From Palsa-1439 sp050015495 (GTDB lineage Bacteria > Verrucomicrobiota > Verrucomicrobiia > Palsa-1439), in contig JBEKBH010000016.1 in the NCBI GenBank assembly GCA_050015495.1, positions 1 through 64,000 on the forward strand: 64,000 nt of DNA, in the 5' to 3' direction. The first letter of the stretch is position 1. Every line of letters starts with the position of its first letter. Positions 25,669 to 35,156 of the stretch are shown here, one piece after another. The translations under genes and the position numbers were made by a program. The notes below the pieces were generated by a model. It searched no databases. It saw only the letters and a program-made list of their open reading frames with translations, and had not been told where the DNA came from.

Positions 25669-26304
25669 TTAGCGACGTTTCTTACCCGCAAACGCGCGAA
25701 GAGCGAGCAAACTGGCCCCCAAGAGTGTTACCGTGCTACTGGTCTCAGGAACGCCGGGCAGCGGCTCGTCAAACACGATGTTGTCGATCGACCAATCCCA
25801 AGTTGAGTCGGCAGGCAACCCATAGATGTCAACCTGGGTGCCGGCTGCGGCGAACGTAACCAGAGCGTTGCCGCCTTCGTCATTCGCAGCCAAAGTGACC
25901 GTTTTCGAGTCTCCGTTGTTGTCCGTGATTGTATAAGACGTGGCGGTGGTCAGCCCATTCCACAGGTCCAAGTAAAAGTTGTTGATTGACTGTGAGAAGG
26001 TAATGACCATGGGATTCGACATGCCGGACATGAGACTCGTGGTAGCATACACTGAGCTTGCATCATAAGGCGACAAGCCAGCTTCGTCTGTGAGGATCAC
26101 GCCGCCACTGAACGTCGCGGTGAGTCCGGCTGCCACAGTGACAGTAATTGTTTGTGGGATCGGGCTGGCATCGGCAAACAGCGATGGGCCGGTCAGTCCT
26201 TCTGAATCAAAGTTGATCTCATACGCCTGTGACCGGAAAGAGACTCCCGCAACTACCATCAACGCCACAACCGATACCTTAACACCACACGTGCTAAATT
26301 TCAT
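25669..26304 (-). CDS. Exported protein with a VPDSG/PEP-CTERM-like sorting tail
   Basis: The 211-residue product has a signal peptide (VSVVALMVVAGVSFRSQAYE) and a beta-rich body with VITFSQSINNFYLDLWNGL and STWDWSIDNIVFDE, typical of the short lectin-like exported proteins with such tails. It ends VPETSSTVTLLGASLLALRAF and then AGKKRR: a VPxxSST motif, a hydrophobic helix and a basic end. In this phylum such tails are thought to be processed by an exosortase-type system during export. It is followed by its own terminator. Confidence 0.85.
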   Translation of the reverse strand: MKFSTCGVKVSVVALMVVAGVSFRSQAYEINFDSEGLTGPSLFADASPIPQTITVTVAAGLTATFSGGVILTDEAGLSPYDASSVYATTSLMSGMSNPMVITFSQSINNFYLDLWNGLTTATSYTITDNNGDSKTVTLAANDEGGNALVTFAAAGTQVDIYGLPADSTWDWSIDNIVFDEPLPGVPETSSTVTLLGASLLALRAFAGKKRR

Positions 26305-27155
26305 AGCTTCTCCTGTGTTTTGTGTTTCCCTACCCTAACACGCCGAAGCATAAATTAGCAGGGTACGTGCCACGGCTAGGGCGTGAAGTGAGTTCGCCTG
26401 TCGTGCACAGTTGCAACATACTGATGTGGAGTATGTTGCAAATCATAAAAGTAAGCAGAGTTTTCAGTCGTGGATGGAAAACAGACTTGAGCCCTGTTGC
26501 CGCATGTAAAGGTTTCCGGCAAACTCTTGGCTTCCATTACATTCACCGAGCGTGTTTCTGGTTGGTTGACAATCTGTTACGACTACGACATCTCGACTGT
26601 AAGAAGACCTGACGTTCTTCAACGACTGCGCGCCCAATACCAAGCCGTTTCAAGTGTGGCTGATTGACGCTTCGAATCACACGACCATGGGGCGGTTGGT
26701 CGGGAGTCGCCGGGATCCAGCAGCGAAGTCGAGCATTTCACGCATGTGGCGATTGGGAGCCGGTGAACGAAGGTACAAAGTGCAAGCCTCGCAAATCTTC
26801 CAACGCGGAAACGCGGTCGGAGCGGTTCGGTGTGGTAGTTGTTGGTGACGCCGCGTGAAGCGCAGGTGGTCGGCGTGGTCGGCATGCGCCGGGTGGGGTG
26901 GAGAGGGGCGAAGCACTGAACGTAATCCCAGCGCGTCCGGCCAGGACGATCCATCTGCGCGGTGGCGAGGGTCGGGGGAAAGGAGTCGAGAGAGAAACCG
27001 GGCCGGCAGTATCTCAAGTGAATTGCCGACGCGGTCCTAGAAGGCGCTCGAATCAGCCGCAAGCGGGACGAATTCCGGGTGAGACCTCACAAATTGCACG
27101 CATCCGGCTGCGCCGGCCCACGCGCCTCGCGTGGCAATCACTGGATCGCGCCACA
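26305..27155. other. Long gene-free stretch (850 bases)
   Basis: Several open frames cross this stretch on both strands, but none has a plausible start signal, domain or signal peptide. The first 300 bases are AT-rich and the rest GC-rich. It may contain decayed coding sequence that I cannot identify. Confidence 0.4.
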
Positions 27156-27881
27156 CTAATTCAGTAACGTATACGGGCTCCCTGTTGTGCCGGAGTACGC
27201 GGCGTCCATTGTGTTAATCTGATCAATCGTGCAGGATTCCGCGTGATTATCGCCAAAAAGCACTGATACGCTCGACGCGTGTCGATTTATCGGAATGACA
27301 GGATCGCTGCTGGTACCCACCGTGGTCACCGCGTCGCGGAAGGCGGTGCCACCGGGGTTGATAGTGTTGCCGTGACATTCGAGGATCAATACGAATTGCG
27401 CCGGGCTGGGGCAGCTCTTCAGGTTCGGCCAATAAGGAGAGATGGTGGTCCCGAAAAAAGGACTGTCTGACGAACTCGCGGCGACAACGCCCCCTTTGTA
27501 GTGGACCACGCCGATCGGCATGTTGTACTCGAGGGGGCCGACATTCAGGTCGATCATTCCCAGTCTTGACGGACAGGCTCTCATGGTACGCAACTTTCGA
27601 GTGGCGTTGGCTGTTCCAAAATACGGTTGAAGCGGAGTATGGACGTCAGAGAAATGCAACCCCCCCGCGTCATAGTACATGGTTCCGTTCCAATCGTCAG
27701 CGTACATTGCCTCCGCCATTCCCCACTGCTTGATATTGGAGAGGCAAGACGATTGCCAGCCTTTCTGGCGCGCTTTGTTCAGGGCGGGCAAGAGCAGGGC
27801 CGCCAAGATGCCGATAATCGCGATGACGACCAGCAGTTCAATGAGCGTAAACGCTTTGTTTCTGGATTGATGGTGCCGCAT
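27156..27881 (-). CDS. Type IV pseudopilin-like protein with prepilin N-terminus
   Basis: The ATG at 27881, after GGAGG, gives 241 residues. The N-terminus is a class III signal: a basic leader ending in NKA, then FTLIELLVVIAIIGILAALL, to be cleaved before Phe by a prepilin peptidase. SCLSNIKQWGMAEAMYADDW NG and the C-terminal FGDNHAE pattern are those of the very large pseudopilin-like family of Verrucomicrobiota, Lentisphaerota and Planctomycetota. These sit in the envelope through a type II secretion or pilus-like machine. No other parts of such a machine are nearby. Confidence 0.9.
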   Translation of the reverse strand: MRHHQSRNKAFTLIELLVVIAIIGILAALLLPALNKARQKGWQSSCLSNIKQWGMAEAMYADDWNGTMYYDAGGLHFSDVHTPLQPYFGTANATRKLRTMRACPSRLGMIDLNVGPLEYNMPIGVVHYKGGVVAASSSDSPFFGTTISPYWPNLKSCPSPAQFVLILECHGNTINPGGTAFRDAVTTVGTSSDPVIPINRHASSVSVLFGDNHAESCTIDQINTMDAAYSGTTGSPYTLLN

Positions 27882-28443
27882 TTGCGTGTTCCTCCACTTC
27901 GAAAACGGCTCGGATTTATCCCGTCTCCGCATGATTCTCTTCGCTGAACAAGACGCGCCTCTCATTACTACCAAGTGTTAGGCTGCGCTGTCAATTTGCC
28001 TGCACTGCGCTACTGTCCAGAATACATTGAAAATAATGCACATCCTCACAAGCCTTTTTCAGAGAGCCAACGGCGTTTCCCAACAGCAGGAAAATCAGAG
28101 CCTCGGCGCGTGTTGGCGTGAGGTTCTTCGCAGTTTTCTGAGTGGACTCTTTTCAAACATTTATGCACAGTAACCAAGTTGACCCGGCGGCGAGATGGGC
28201 CAATTTAACTTGTTCCAACGGGAAGTGCGTGAGGAGAACTGGCAATGGTCACGCTACTTGCTCAAGTGTATTTCGCGTTATGCGTTTTGGTCTGCGACGG
28301 CTGCACGAACTCAAGCTTTGTCATTTGTCGATCGGGTGTGAGGCGTGATCCATGAGATCCTTCGGGGATAATTTTCCGTAGCCGGGCCATGTGTGGAAGC
28401 CGCCAACAAGCATGTCCGAGCAGATCAAATGATGATTTGAACA
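27882..28443. other. Divergent intergenic stretch
   Basis: This 560-base AT-richer stretch lies between the divergent pseudopilin-like and XylR-like genes and must hold the promoters of both. I found no gene, repeat or clear operator in it. Confidence 0.4.
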
Positions 28444-29589
28444 ATGCGGAAGAGCCAAAAGCAGGTTCTCATTGCCCTGGGGTGGTACGATTACCGTCTT
28501 CACCGGGGTATTGAGAAGTACGCCCAGGAACATGGCTGGCACCTGTCTGAGGATCTCGCGAGGGAGAATGTCATCCCCTGGGGGTGGGAGGGGCATGGCA
28601 TTCTCGCGTGGCTGGCTGGCGACGACGATCTGGCGGACTTCGTGGTGCATGCCAAGAAGCCAACCGTGGACTTCAGTTTCCGTAGATCCAGTCTTCCGTT
28701 TCATCGGGTCTTGGAAGATCACGCCGTGCAGGCTCAACTGGTGGCCGACCACTTTTTAACCCGGGGCTTGAGGAATTTTTCTTATTACAGCGATGCGCCC
28801 AATTGGGTGTATGAAGAAAGAGGTCGGGCATTTGTCAACGCGCTGAAACAGGTTGGTCGCGAGTGTACATGGATTCGCTGGCATCGATCCCCATCCTTTC
28901 GGAAAGATCGAAAGGCATGGCAGCGGAAACGAGACTGGCTTGCCGAGCAATTGAAGGGTGCGCCCAAGCCATTGGGACTCTTCGGCGCGGCCGACGGCTT
29001 GGCACTCGACGCGTTCGAAGTCTGCGAGCGTGCTGGCATTGCGGTTCCGGAAGAAATCGCCATCATCGGCGCAGGAAATTCACTTCTGGCGGTCGATGCG
29101 ATGCATACGCCGATCTCCAGCGTGGACGGCAATTTGGAATTGGTGGGCTATCGCGGAGCCGAATTGCTGGACAATTTAATGGACGGACGCCCGGCCCCCA
29201 AACAACCCATCCGCATACCTCCGGCGGGATTGATCGCGCGTAAGAGCAGCGATCTTATGGCGCTAAGACATCCGGGTGTCGCCAGGAGTTTGTGCTTCAT
29301 CTGGGAACATTGCCAGGAGTCGATCGGCATTGAGGATTTGATGAGAGTCAGTTCAATGTCACGTAGTGGACTGCATCAAGCGTTTCTGGAGCACATCGGC
29401 CGTCCACCGGGACATGAACTCCACCGTGTGCGAATCGAGCGCGCCAAACGACTGCTGAAGGAAACCGACCACAAAACGGAAGTTATCGCGCAACTGTGCG
29501 GGTACCAAAGTGGCAACAGTTTTTGGGTCGCATTCCGGCAGGCCACCGGGATGTCCCCCGTGAAATATCGAAAAACACTCCTGCGTTGA
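28444..29589 (+). CDS. XylR-like regulator (periplasmic-binding-protein domain plus AraC HTH)
   Basis: The 381-residue protein starts KQVLIALGWYDYRLHRGIEKYAQEHGW, the beginning of a LacI/periplasmic-binding-protein-like sensor (to about 265) with AADGLALDAFEVCERAGIAVP and DGNLELVGYRGAELL. The C-terminus has two AraC helix-turn-helix units (LMRVSSMSRSGLHQAFLEHI and IAQLCGYQSGNSFWVAFRQAT, ending in SPVKYR). Proteins of this design in Verrucomicrobiota usually respond to a sugar and control nearby genes. The downstream transporter and phosphoesterase genes are possible targets, but no operator could be identified. Confidence 0.92.
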   Translation: MRKSQKQVLIALGWYDYRLHRGIEKYAQEHGWHLSEDLARENVIPWGWEGHGILAWLAGDDDLADFVVHAKKPTVDFSFRRSSLPFHRVLEDHAVQAQLVADHFLTRGLRNFSYYSDAPNWVYEERGRAFVNALKQVGRECTWIRWHRSPSFRKDRKAWQRKRDWLAEQLKGAPKPLGLFGAADGLALDAFEVCERAGIAVPEEIAIIGAGNSLLAVDAMHTPISSVDGNLELVGYRGAELLDNLMDGRPAPKQPIRIPPAGLIARKSSDLMALRHPGVARSLCFIWEHCQESIGIEDLMRVSSMSRSGLHQAFLEHIGRPPGHELHRVRIERAKRLLKETDHKTEVIAQLCGYQSGNSFWVAFRQATGMSPVKYRKTLLR

Positions 29590-29805
29590 TCGAAGTCAAC
29601 TCCATTTGCGCGGACGAGTGAGCACTGAACGGCAGGGTCGCAGCTTTTATCCCTTGCGTCCGGTGCTGGTGGCTTGCGGAACCAGAACCGTCGTGGTATT
29701 CCATCACCCGTGCTCCTGCGCGACAGATGCCGCGTGCGCCGCGGTTGACGTCAGCGTTCGACGAAGGGGTTGAGGAACCTGTTTCAGGTGGCGAGGTAAC
29801 AGAGC

Positions 29806-31167
29806 TTGCAAGCCGAATCTCAATCAGGCGCGGTGGCCCGTCCCGCCACCGGCGGTTTGCTGGGGATATTCCAACCCGCTTCGCGCGCGGCGGTCATGCT
29901 GACCGATCCGCAACAGATTTCGGCGAAGTATCACTCGTGGCAGAAGCGCGTCCTGGTCGCTTCCATCATCGGCTACGCCACGTTCTATTTCGTGCGCAAG
30001 AACCTCAGCATCGCGATGCCGTACATGGAAAAGGACGGCATCGACAAGGCGCACCTCGGCATGTTCCTCACGATGCACGGGTTGCTGTACGGCGTCTCGA
30101 AATTCGGCAACGGCTTCCTCGCGGACCGTTCGAGTTCGCGCGCGTTTCTGACGGTCGGCCTCGTCGCATCGGCCATCATGAACATCTTGTTCGGTTTCAG
30201 TTCCGCCGTGATCACGCTGGGCATCATCTGGATGCTCAACGGTTGGTTTCAAGGCATGGGTTTCCCGCCCTGCGCGCGGTTGATGGCGAACTGGTTTCCG
30301 CCGAAAGAACTGGCGACCAAGTTTTCGATCTGGAATTCGTCCCACTGCATCGGCGGCGGGCTGATCCTGGTATTGTGCAGCAACCTCGTTTACTTCGGCC
30401 TTGGCTGGCGGTCGTGCTTCTTCGTCCCGGCGGGTATCGCGCTGGTTTGTGCCGTGTTCATCTGGTTCAACACCCCGGACACCCCTCCGTCCGTCGGGCT
30501 GCCGGAAGTGGAGGGCACACACGTGGCGGGGACGCCAGAGCAGTCGCGCGCGGAGTTCCGCGCCTTCGTGATCGAGCGCGTCTTCAAGAACAAATACATC
30601 TGGCTCGTCTCCATCGCGAATTTCTTCGTCTACACCATTCGTTTCGCCGTGCTGGATTGGGGGCCGACGATGCTGATGCAAGCCAAGCACATCGAGATCC
30701 GGCACGCGGCGTGGATGGTCGTGGCGTTTGAAGCCTGCGGCCTGATGGGCGCGTTGATCGGCGGACGGCTCACGGACCGCTGGCTGGCGGGACGCGCCGC
30801 GCGGATGTGCCTCATCTACATGATCCTGGCGGGTGTCGCGGTCCTGGTGTTCTGGAAAGTGCCGGTGAAATCGGAATTACTGACAACAGTCATGCTCGGC
30901 GCGGTGGGCTTTTTCGTCTACGGCCCACAATGTCTCCTGGCGGTCACGGCCGCCAATCTGGCCACCAAGCGGGCCGCCGGTACGGCCGTCGGGTTGACCA
31001 GCATTTTCGGTTATGCGAGCACGGTGCTCTCGGGATGGGGACTGGGCCGATTGGTGGAGGACCATGGTTGGGATGCGGCATTCCTCGTGCTCCTGATTGC
31101 GGCGATCCTCGGGACACTGCTTTTCGCCGCCGCCTGGCCGGCCAAGGCCGACGGCTACGCCGATTGA
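29806..31167 (+). CDS. Organophosphate:phosphate antiporter (GlpT/UhpT family, MFS)
   Basis: The 453-residue protein has twelve predicted helices. Signature segments are GYATFYFVRKNLSIAMPYM in helix 1, GVSKFGNGFLADRSSSRAFL between helices 2 and 3, and LNGWFQGMGFPPCARLMANWF. Members exchange glycerol 3-phosphate, hexose phosphates or phosphoglycerates for inorganic phosphate. The frame opens at a TTG at 29806 with GAGG upstream; an ATG at 29896 (MLTDPQQISAKYHSW) is an alternative. It is followed 107 bases on by a secreted phosphoesterase, which suggests uptake of released phosphate esters. Which ester is carried cannot be told. Confidence 0.9.
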   Translation: MQAESQSGAVARPATGGLLGIFQPASRAAVMLTDPQQISAKYHSWQKRVLVASIIGYATFYFVRKNLSIAMPYMEKDGIDKAHLGMFLTMHGLLYGVSKFGNGFLADRSSSRAFLTVGLVASAIMNILFGFSSAVITLGIIWMLNGWFQGMGFPPCARLMANWFPPKELATKFSIWNSSHCIGGGLILVLCSNLVYFGLGWRSCFFVPAGIALVCAVFIWFNTPDTPPSVGLPEVEGTHVAGTPEQSRAEFRAFVIERVFKNKYIWLVSIANFFVYTIRFAVLDWGPTMLMQAKHIEIRHAAWMVVAFEACGLMGALIGGRLTDRWLAGRAARMCLIYMILAGVAVLVFWKVPVKSELLTTVMLGAVGFFVYGPQCLLAVTAANLATKRAAGTAVGLTSIFGYASTVLSGWGLGRLVEDHGWDAAFLVLLIAAILGTLLFAAAWPAKADGYAD

Positions 31168-31274
31168 GCCAGCCGTATTTCAACCGTCCGCCAGTGTCGG
31201 AAAGCCGAGAATTTGACCGGACCTTGTCCCTACTTTACAACCGGGGAATTGGGGTCATAATTCACAGCGGATTT

Positions 31275-33836
31275 ATGCGCAGGCTCACGTTGAGTGTTGC
31301 CGCCCTGTTGGCCAGCGCGGCCCTTTCACTGGCTCAGGAGGCGAAGGCCCCGGTGTCGTTGCCCGGCCAGCGCCCCGACGGCTCCGTTTTGCTGCCGAAC
31401 CAGTGGTCGCTTCGTCCCGTCGGGCGGCAAATTGAACTGGGCGATTTTCCCATCCATATTGCCGTCGATCCCACGGGCCGTTTCGCCGCGATCCTGCACT
31501 CGGGCTACAGCCGGCATGGCATTATGATCGTCGATTTGAAGACGGAAAAGATCGTGGCCAACACGCGGCTTCACGAAGGCTTCTACGGAATCGAATTCTC
31601 CCGCGACGGTTCACAACTGTTTTGCAGCGGCGCCAGTGATGAAGTCATCCACAGTTATCATTTCCAGGACGGCCTGCTCACAAATCCACACGACATCCGA
31701 CTGCGCGGCACCAACAACGTCGGGATCGCGGCCGGGTTGGCCGTCGATTCCAAATTGAAGGAGCTTTGCGTGGCGAATCTCTACGGGCAAAGCGTTTCGC
31801 TTGTCGATTTGCGCACGAACACCGTCGTGGACGTCCCGTTGACGCCCGACTCGTTGACGAACTCCTACGAAACCGTCACGGCGGCCGGCCGCTCCACCGA
31901 AGGTGAATTGAATCATCTGGGCGTGTTCCCGTACGCCTGCCGCATCGACGAGAAACGGCACCGGGTCTACGTCAGCCTGTGGGGGAATGCCGAGGTTGCC
32001 GTGGTCGATTTGGATTCGCAGAAGGTGATCGGTTACTGGCCCACCCAGGAACATCCCAACGAAATGGTCCTGACCGCCAGCGGCAAGACGCTGTTCGTCG
32101 CCAACGCCAACCGCAACACCGTCACCGTGTTCGACACGGAAGCCGGCAAGACGCTGGAAACGCTCACCGCCGCGCTCTATCCCAACGCGCCCTCCGGCTC
32201 GACCCCCAACAGCCTGGCCCTCACACCCGACGACAAAATCCTCTTCGTGGCCAACGCCGACAACAACAATCTCGCCGTGTTCGACGTGAGCGCGCCCGGC
32301 CATGGTCACTCGCTCGGTTTCATCCCTGTTGGATGGTATCCGACCTCCGTCCGCCTGACGCCCGACGGCCGGCGCCTGCTTGTCAGCAACGGCAAAGGCA
32401 TCGTCCCGATGGCCAACCCGAACGGCCCGCAACCCGGCCGCAAGAGCCGCGCGGAAACGCTCCCGCAGTATATTGCCGAACTCCTCAAGGGCGCCCTGAG
32501 CGTGATTGATGTGCCGCGCTCGCGCGACGAATTTGACAACCAACTCGTGGTCTACACCGCCGCCGCCTACCGTTGCAGCCCGCTCAAGGCGGACACCTCG
32601 GTGACCGCCGCGCGCCCCGACGATAGCCCGATTCCGCAGACGCCCGGTGACCCGAGCCCGATCAAGTATGTCTTTTACGTCATCAAGGAGAACCGCACGT
32701 ACGATCAGGTCCTGGGCGACATGAAGGAAGGCAACGGCGACACGAACCTCTGTTTGTTCCCCGAAGAAGTGACGCCGAACCAGCACCAGTTGTCCCGCGA
32801 CTTCGTTCTGCTCGACAATTTTTACGCCGACGCCGAAATCAGCGCGGATGGACACGAGTGGACCATGGGCGCGTACGCGAGCGATTTCGTGGAAAAGACC
32901 TGGCCGCTCGAGTACGGCCACAATCAGAGCAGGAAATACGTCTACCCCGCCGAAGGTGTCGTCCCCATGGCCACGCCGGCCGGTGGCTATCTCTGGGACC
33001 GGGCCGCGGACGCCGGCCTGAGCTATCGCAGCTATGGCGAATTCGTTGCCAATGGAAAAACACCGGAGGATCCCTCGGTCCCGCGCGTGAAAACGTTGCG
33101 CGGCCACGTTGACGAAGGCTACCGCGGCTTCGACCTTGATTATCTGGACGCCAAACGCGCCGACCGTTTCCTCCATGAACTCAAGCGATTCGAGGACGCC
33201 GGCGACATGCCCCGGTTGCAGGTGGTGCGACTCCCCGGCGACCACACCTACGGCGTGCGCCAGGGCAAACGAACGCCCAGCGCCTGCCTGGCCGACAACG
33301 ACGCCGCCCTTGGCCGCATTGTCGAGGGCATCAGCCACTCGAAGTTCTGGCCGCAGACCGCCATTTTCATCCTCGAAGATGACGCGCAGAACGGGGCTGA
33401 CCACGTCGACGCGCATCGCACGCTCGGCTTCGTCGTCAGCCCGTACATTAAACGCCACACGGTCGATTCCACCCTGTACTCGACCAGCAGCATGCTGCGC
33501 ACGATCGAGTTGATCCTCGGCCTCAAACCCATGTCGCAATTCGATGCCGCTGCCGTGCCGATGTATGCCGCTTTCCAGGGCAAGCCCGACCTGACCGGTT
33601 ACACCGCGCTCCCCGCGCGCATCGACCTCAATCAGCTCAACACCAAGGTCACCTGGGGCGAAAAAGTTTCCCGTACGATGGATTTCACCAAAGAAGATGC
33701 CGCTGATGACCTGCTCCTCAACGAAGTCATCTGGCGCTCTGTCCGCGGTGAGAATTCCCACGCCCCCGCCCCCGTCCACGCCGCCTTCGTTGTCATCCAC
33801 GGCCAGCCGAATGCCAAAGTGGATAACGACGATTAG
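31275..33836 (+). CDS. Secreted YVTN-propeller/phosphoesterase (PF04185-type) bifunctional protein
   Basis: The ATG at 31275 gives 853 residues with a signal peptide (RLTLSVAALLASAALSLAQE). Residues about 50-430 form a propeller (HPNEMVLTASGKTLFVANAN and related blades). From about 460 comes a phosphoesterase/phospholipase-C-like domain: YVFYVIKENRTYDQVLGDM, then YADAEISADGHEWTMGAYAS, LPGDHTYG and AIFILEDDAQNGADHVDAHR, the metal-ligand motifs of the alkaline phosphatase superfamily. An open frame upstream to 30807 overlaps the transporter gene and is not part of it. The protein probably hydrolyses phosphate esters or phospholipids in the periplasm. Confidence 0.92.
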   Translation: MRRLTLSVAALLASAALSLAQEAKAPVSLPGQRPDGSVLLPNQWSLRPVGRQIELGDFPIHIAVDPTGRFAAILHSGYSRHGIMIVDLKTEKIVANTRLHEGFYGIEFSRDGSQLFCSGASDEVIHSYHFQDGLLTNPHDIRLRGTNNVGIAAGLAVDSKLKELCVANLYGQSVSLVDLRTNTVVDVPLTPDSLTNSYETVTAAGRSTEGELNHLGVFPYACRIDEKRHRVYVSLWGNAEVAVVDLDSQKVIGYWPTQEHPNEMVLTASGKTLFVANANRNTVTVFDTEAGKTLETLTAALYPNAPSGSTPNSLALTPDDKILFVANADNNNLAVFDVSAPGHGHSLGFIPVGWYPTSVRLTPDGRRLLVSNGKGIVPMANPNGPQPGRKSRAETLPQYIAELLKGALSVIDVPRSRDEFDNQLVVYTAAAYRCSPLKADTSVTAARPDDSPIPQTPGDPSPIKYVFYVIKENRTYDQVLGDMKEGNGDTNLCLFPEEVTPNQHQLSRDFVLLDNFYADAEISADGHEWTMGAYASDFVEKTWPLEYGHNQSRKYVYPAEGVVPMATPAGGYLWDRAADAGLSYRSYGEFVANGKTPEDPSVPRVKTLRGHVDEGYRGFDLDYLDAKRADRFLHELKRFEDAGDMPRLQVVRLPGDHTYGVRQGKRTPSACLADNDAALGRIVEGISHSKFWPQTAIFILEDDAQNGADHVDAHRTLGFVVSPYIKRHTVDSTLYSTSSMLRTIELILGLKPMSQFDAAAVPMYAAFQGKPDLTGYTALPARIDLNQLNTKVTWGEKVSRTMDFTKEDAADDLLLNEVIWRSVRGENSHAPAPVHAAFVVIHGQPNAKVDNDD

Positions 33837-33903
33837 AGACGGCGCGTGGAAGCTGCAATTACTGCTGCGTTTGTCGAAGTGCAATTCAGTGGCGGAGTGC
33901 TCG

Positions 33904-34035
33904 AGACACCGCCGGGGCCTCGTCCACCACCAGGACATCCGCCTCCACATTGATCGCCACAGCGAACGCCAGGCGGACCATCATCCCCGTGCTGTAAGTC
34001 TTCATAGGTTGATCGATGAATTCGCGCTTGCTTTC
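33904..34035 (-). pseudogene. Fragment of a polysaccharide-export ABC ATPase (Wzt/KpsT/TagH type)
   Basis: The minus strand encodes REFIDQPMKTYSTGMMVRLA then FAVAINVEADVLVVDEA: the family's Q-loop-distal helix, the signature motif (here YSTGM) and Walker B. The sequence then changes to unrelated residues where DEALAVGD is expected, and the Walker A half is absent on the other side. Only about 44 codons survive. It marks a lost polysaccharide locus, of which rmlC next door may be another relic. Confidence 0.75.
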
Positions 34036-34146
34036 CCGTCGCGCGCGAGTAAACCATCCCGACCAAAGTCGCCAGGGAGGGCTGGCCCGCCACCCCCGGG
34101 GAGTCACAGGAAATCAAGTGCCGTTTGACAGGAGACAGAATCGAGC

Positions 34147-34713
34147 ATGCAAATGCGCAAACAGTCCACGGGCATTCGTGACTGTGAAGTTTTGATTCCC
34201 GAGGTCTTTCAGGATGGCCGCGGGTTCTTTCTCGAGGTGTTTCGCGCCGACCAGTTCCGAGAATTCGGACTGCCGGAGACATTCCGCCAATGGAACCATT
34301 CCCGGTCCAGCCGGAGTGTGGTGCGCGGCCTGCATTTCCAGACCGATCCGCCGATGGCCAAGCTCATGCGCGTGACACTCGGTGAGGCGCTCGTGGTGGC
34401 CGTGGACATTCGGAAAGGGTCTCCCACCCTCGGCCAACATTTCGCAATGATCGCCTCAGCCGAAAACAAGAAGATGGTTTACGCGCCGGCCGGGTTCGCC
34501 CGCGGATTCTGCGTTCTCTCGGACTACGCGGAACTGCAATACCTGTGCACGAGCATCTACAATGTCAAAACGGAGTCGGGAATCCGCTGGAATGACCCGG
34601 CGTTGGCCATCCCCTGGCCCGTAACGAATCCCATCCTGTCGGCGAAGGACGAGAAAGCTCAGACACTGGCCGAGTGGTTGAAGCGCCCCGAATCGGATGC
34701 TTTCCGGTACTAG
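34147..34713 (+). CDS. rfbC: dTDP-4-dehydrorhamnose 3,5-epimerase
   Basis: The 188-residue cupin has the full family pattern: FQDGRGFFLEVF, RQWNHSRSSRSVVRGLHFQ with the catalytic His63, VVAVDIRKGSPT, YAPAGFARGFCVLSDYAEL and ESGIRWNDPALAIPWP. It makes dTDP-4-dehydro-L-rhamnose for surface polysaccharide. The usual partners RmlA, RmlB and RmlD are not adjacent; instead a broken export-ATPase gene lies immediately upstream on the other strand. The gene itself looks intact. Confidence 0.95.
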   Translation: MQMRKQSTGIRDCEVLIPEVFQDGRGFFLEVFRADQFREFGLPETFRQWNHSRSSRSVVRGLHFQTDPPMAKLMRVTLGEALVVAVDIRKGSPTLGQHFAMIASAENKKMVYAPAGFARGFCVLSDYAELQYLCTSIYNVKTESGIRWNDPALAIPWPVTNPILSAKDEKAQTLAEWLKRPESDAFRY

Positions 34714-34742
34714 CGTCGTGGGCAGGTTCATCGCGTGGCCGA

Positions 34743-35090
34743 TCACGCACGAAACACGAAATAGACCGCGCCAACCATGCACAAGCCCGCCCAGACAAAA
34801 TCGAGTTTGACGGGCTGGCGCATGTAGAGGACGGCAAACGGCGCGAAGACGGCCAGCGTGACGACCTCCTGAATGATCTTCAATTGCGACAGACTCAGGG
34901 CGGTGTAGCCGATACGATTGGCCGGCACCTGGAGCATGTATTCAAAGAAGGCGATTCCCCAACTGAGCAGGGCGGCGATGTACCATTTTTTGTCATGCCA
35001 GTTTCGCAGGTGGGCATACCACGCAAACGTCATGAACGTGTTCGAGCAGATCAACAGCAAAACGGTCTTGAGCGCAATGGAAGTCTTCAT
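34743..35090 (-). CDS. DMT-superfamily small membrane protein (DUF486)
   Basis: The 115-residue protein has four helices: TVLLLICSNTFMTFAWYAHL, YIAALLSWGIAFFEYMLQV, IIQEVVTLAVFAPFAVLYM and LDFVWAGLCMVGAVYFVFR. NRIGYTALSLSQLKIIQEV is the DUF486 signature. The family resembles small multidrug-resistance transporters, but no substrate is established. It overlaps no neighbour and is convergent with rfbC. Confidence 0.9.
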   Translation of the reverse strand: MKTSIALKTVLLLICSNTFMTFAWYAHLRNWHDKKWYIAALLSWGIAFFEYMLQVPANRIGYTALSLSQLKIIQEVVTLAVFAPFAVLYMRQPVKLDFVWAGLCMVGAVYFVFRA

Positions 35091-35156
35091 CCGGAAAGCA
35101 TAGCAAACAACCGGATGGCTGCAAGATGCCGCGTGACCGCGCCAACCGGGCGGCGC

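Noticed and set aside
26619..27062. 147-residue minus-strand frame in the long gene-free stretch
   Set aside because: Composition rich in R, P, H and C, no start signal and no recognisable fold.
29727..30731. Long frames on both strands inside the transporter and phosphoesterase genes
   Set aside because: They are arginine/histidine-rich shadows typical of GC-rich DNA, without domains or start signals.
30807..33836. 1009-residue frame covering the phosphoesterase gene
   Set aside because: The first part overlaps the transporter gene in another frame; a signal peptide begins at the ATG at 31275.
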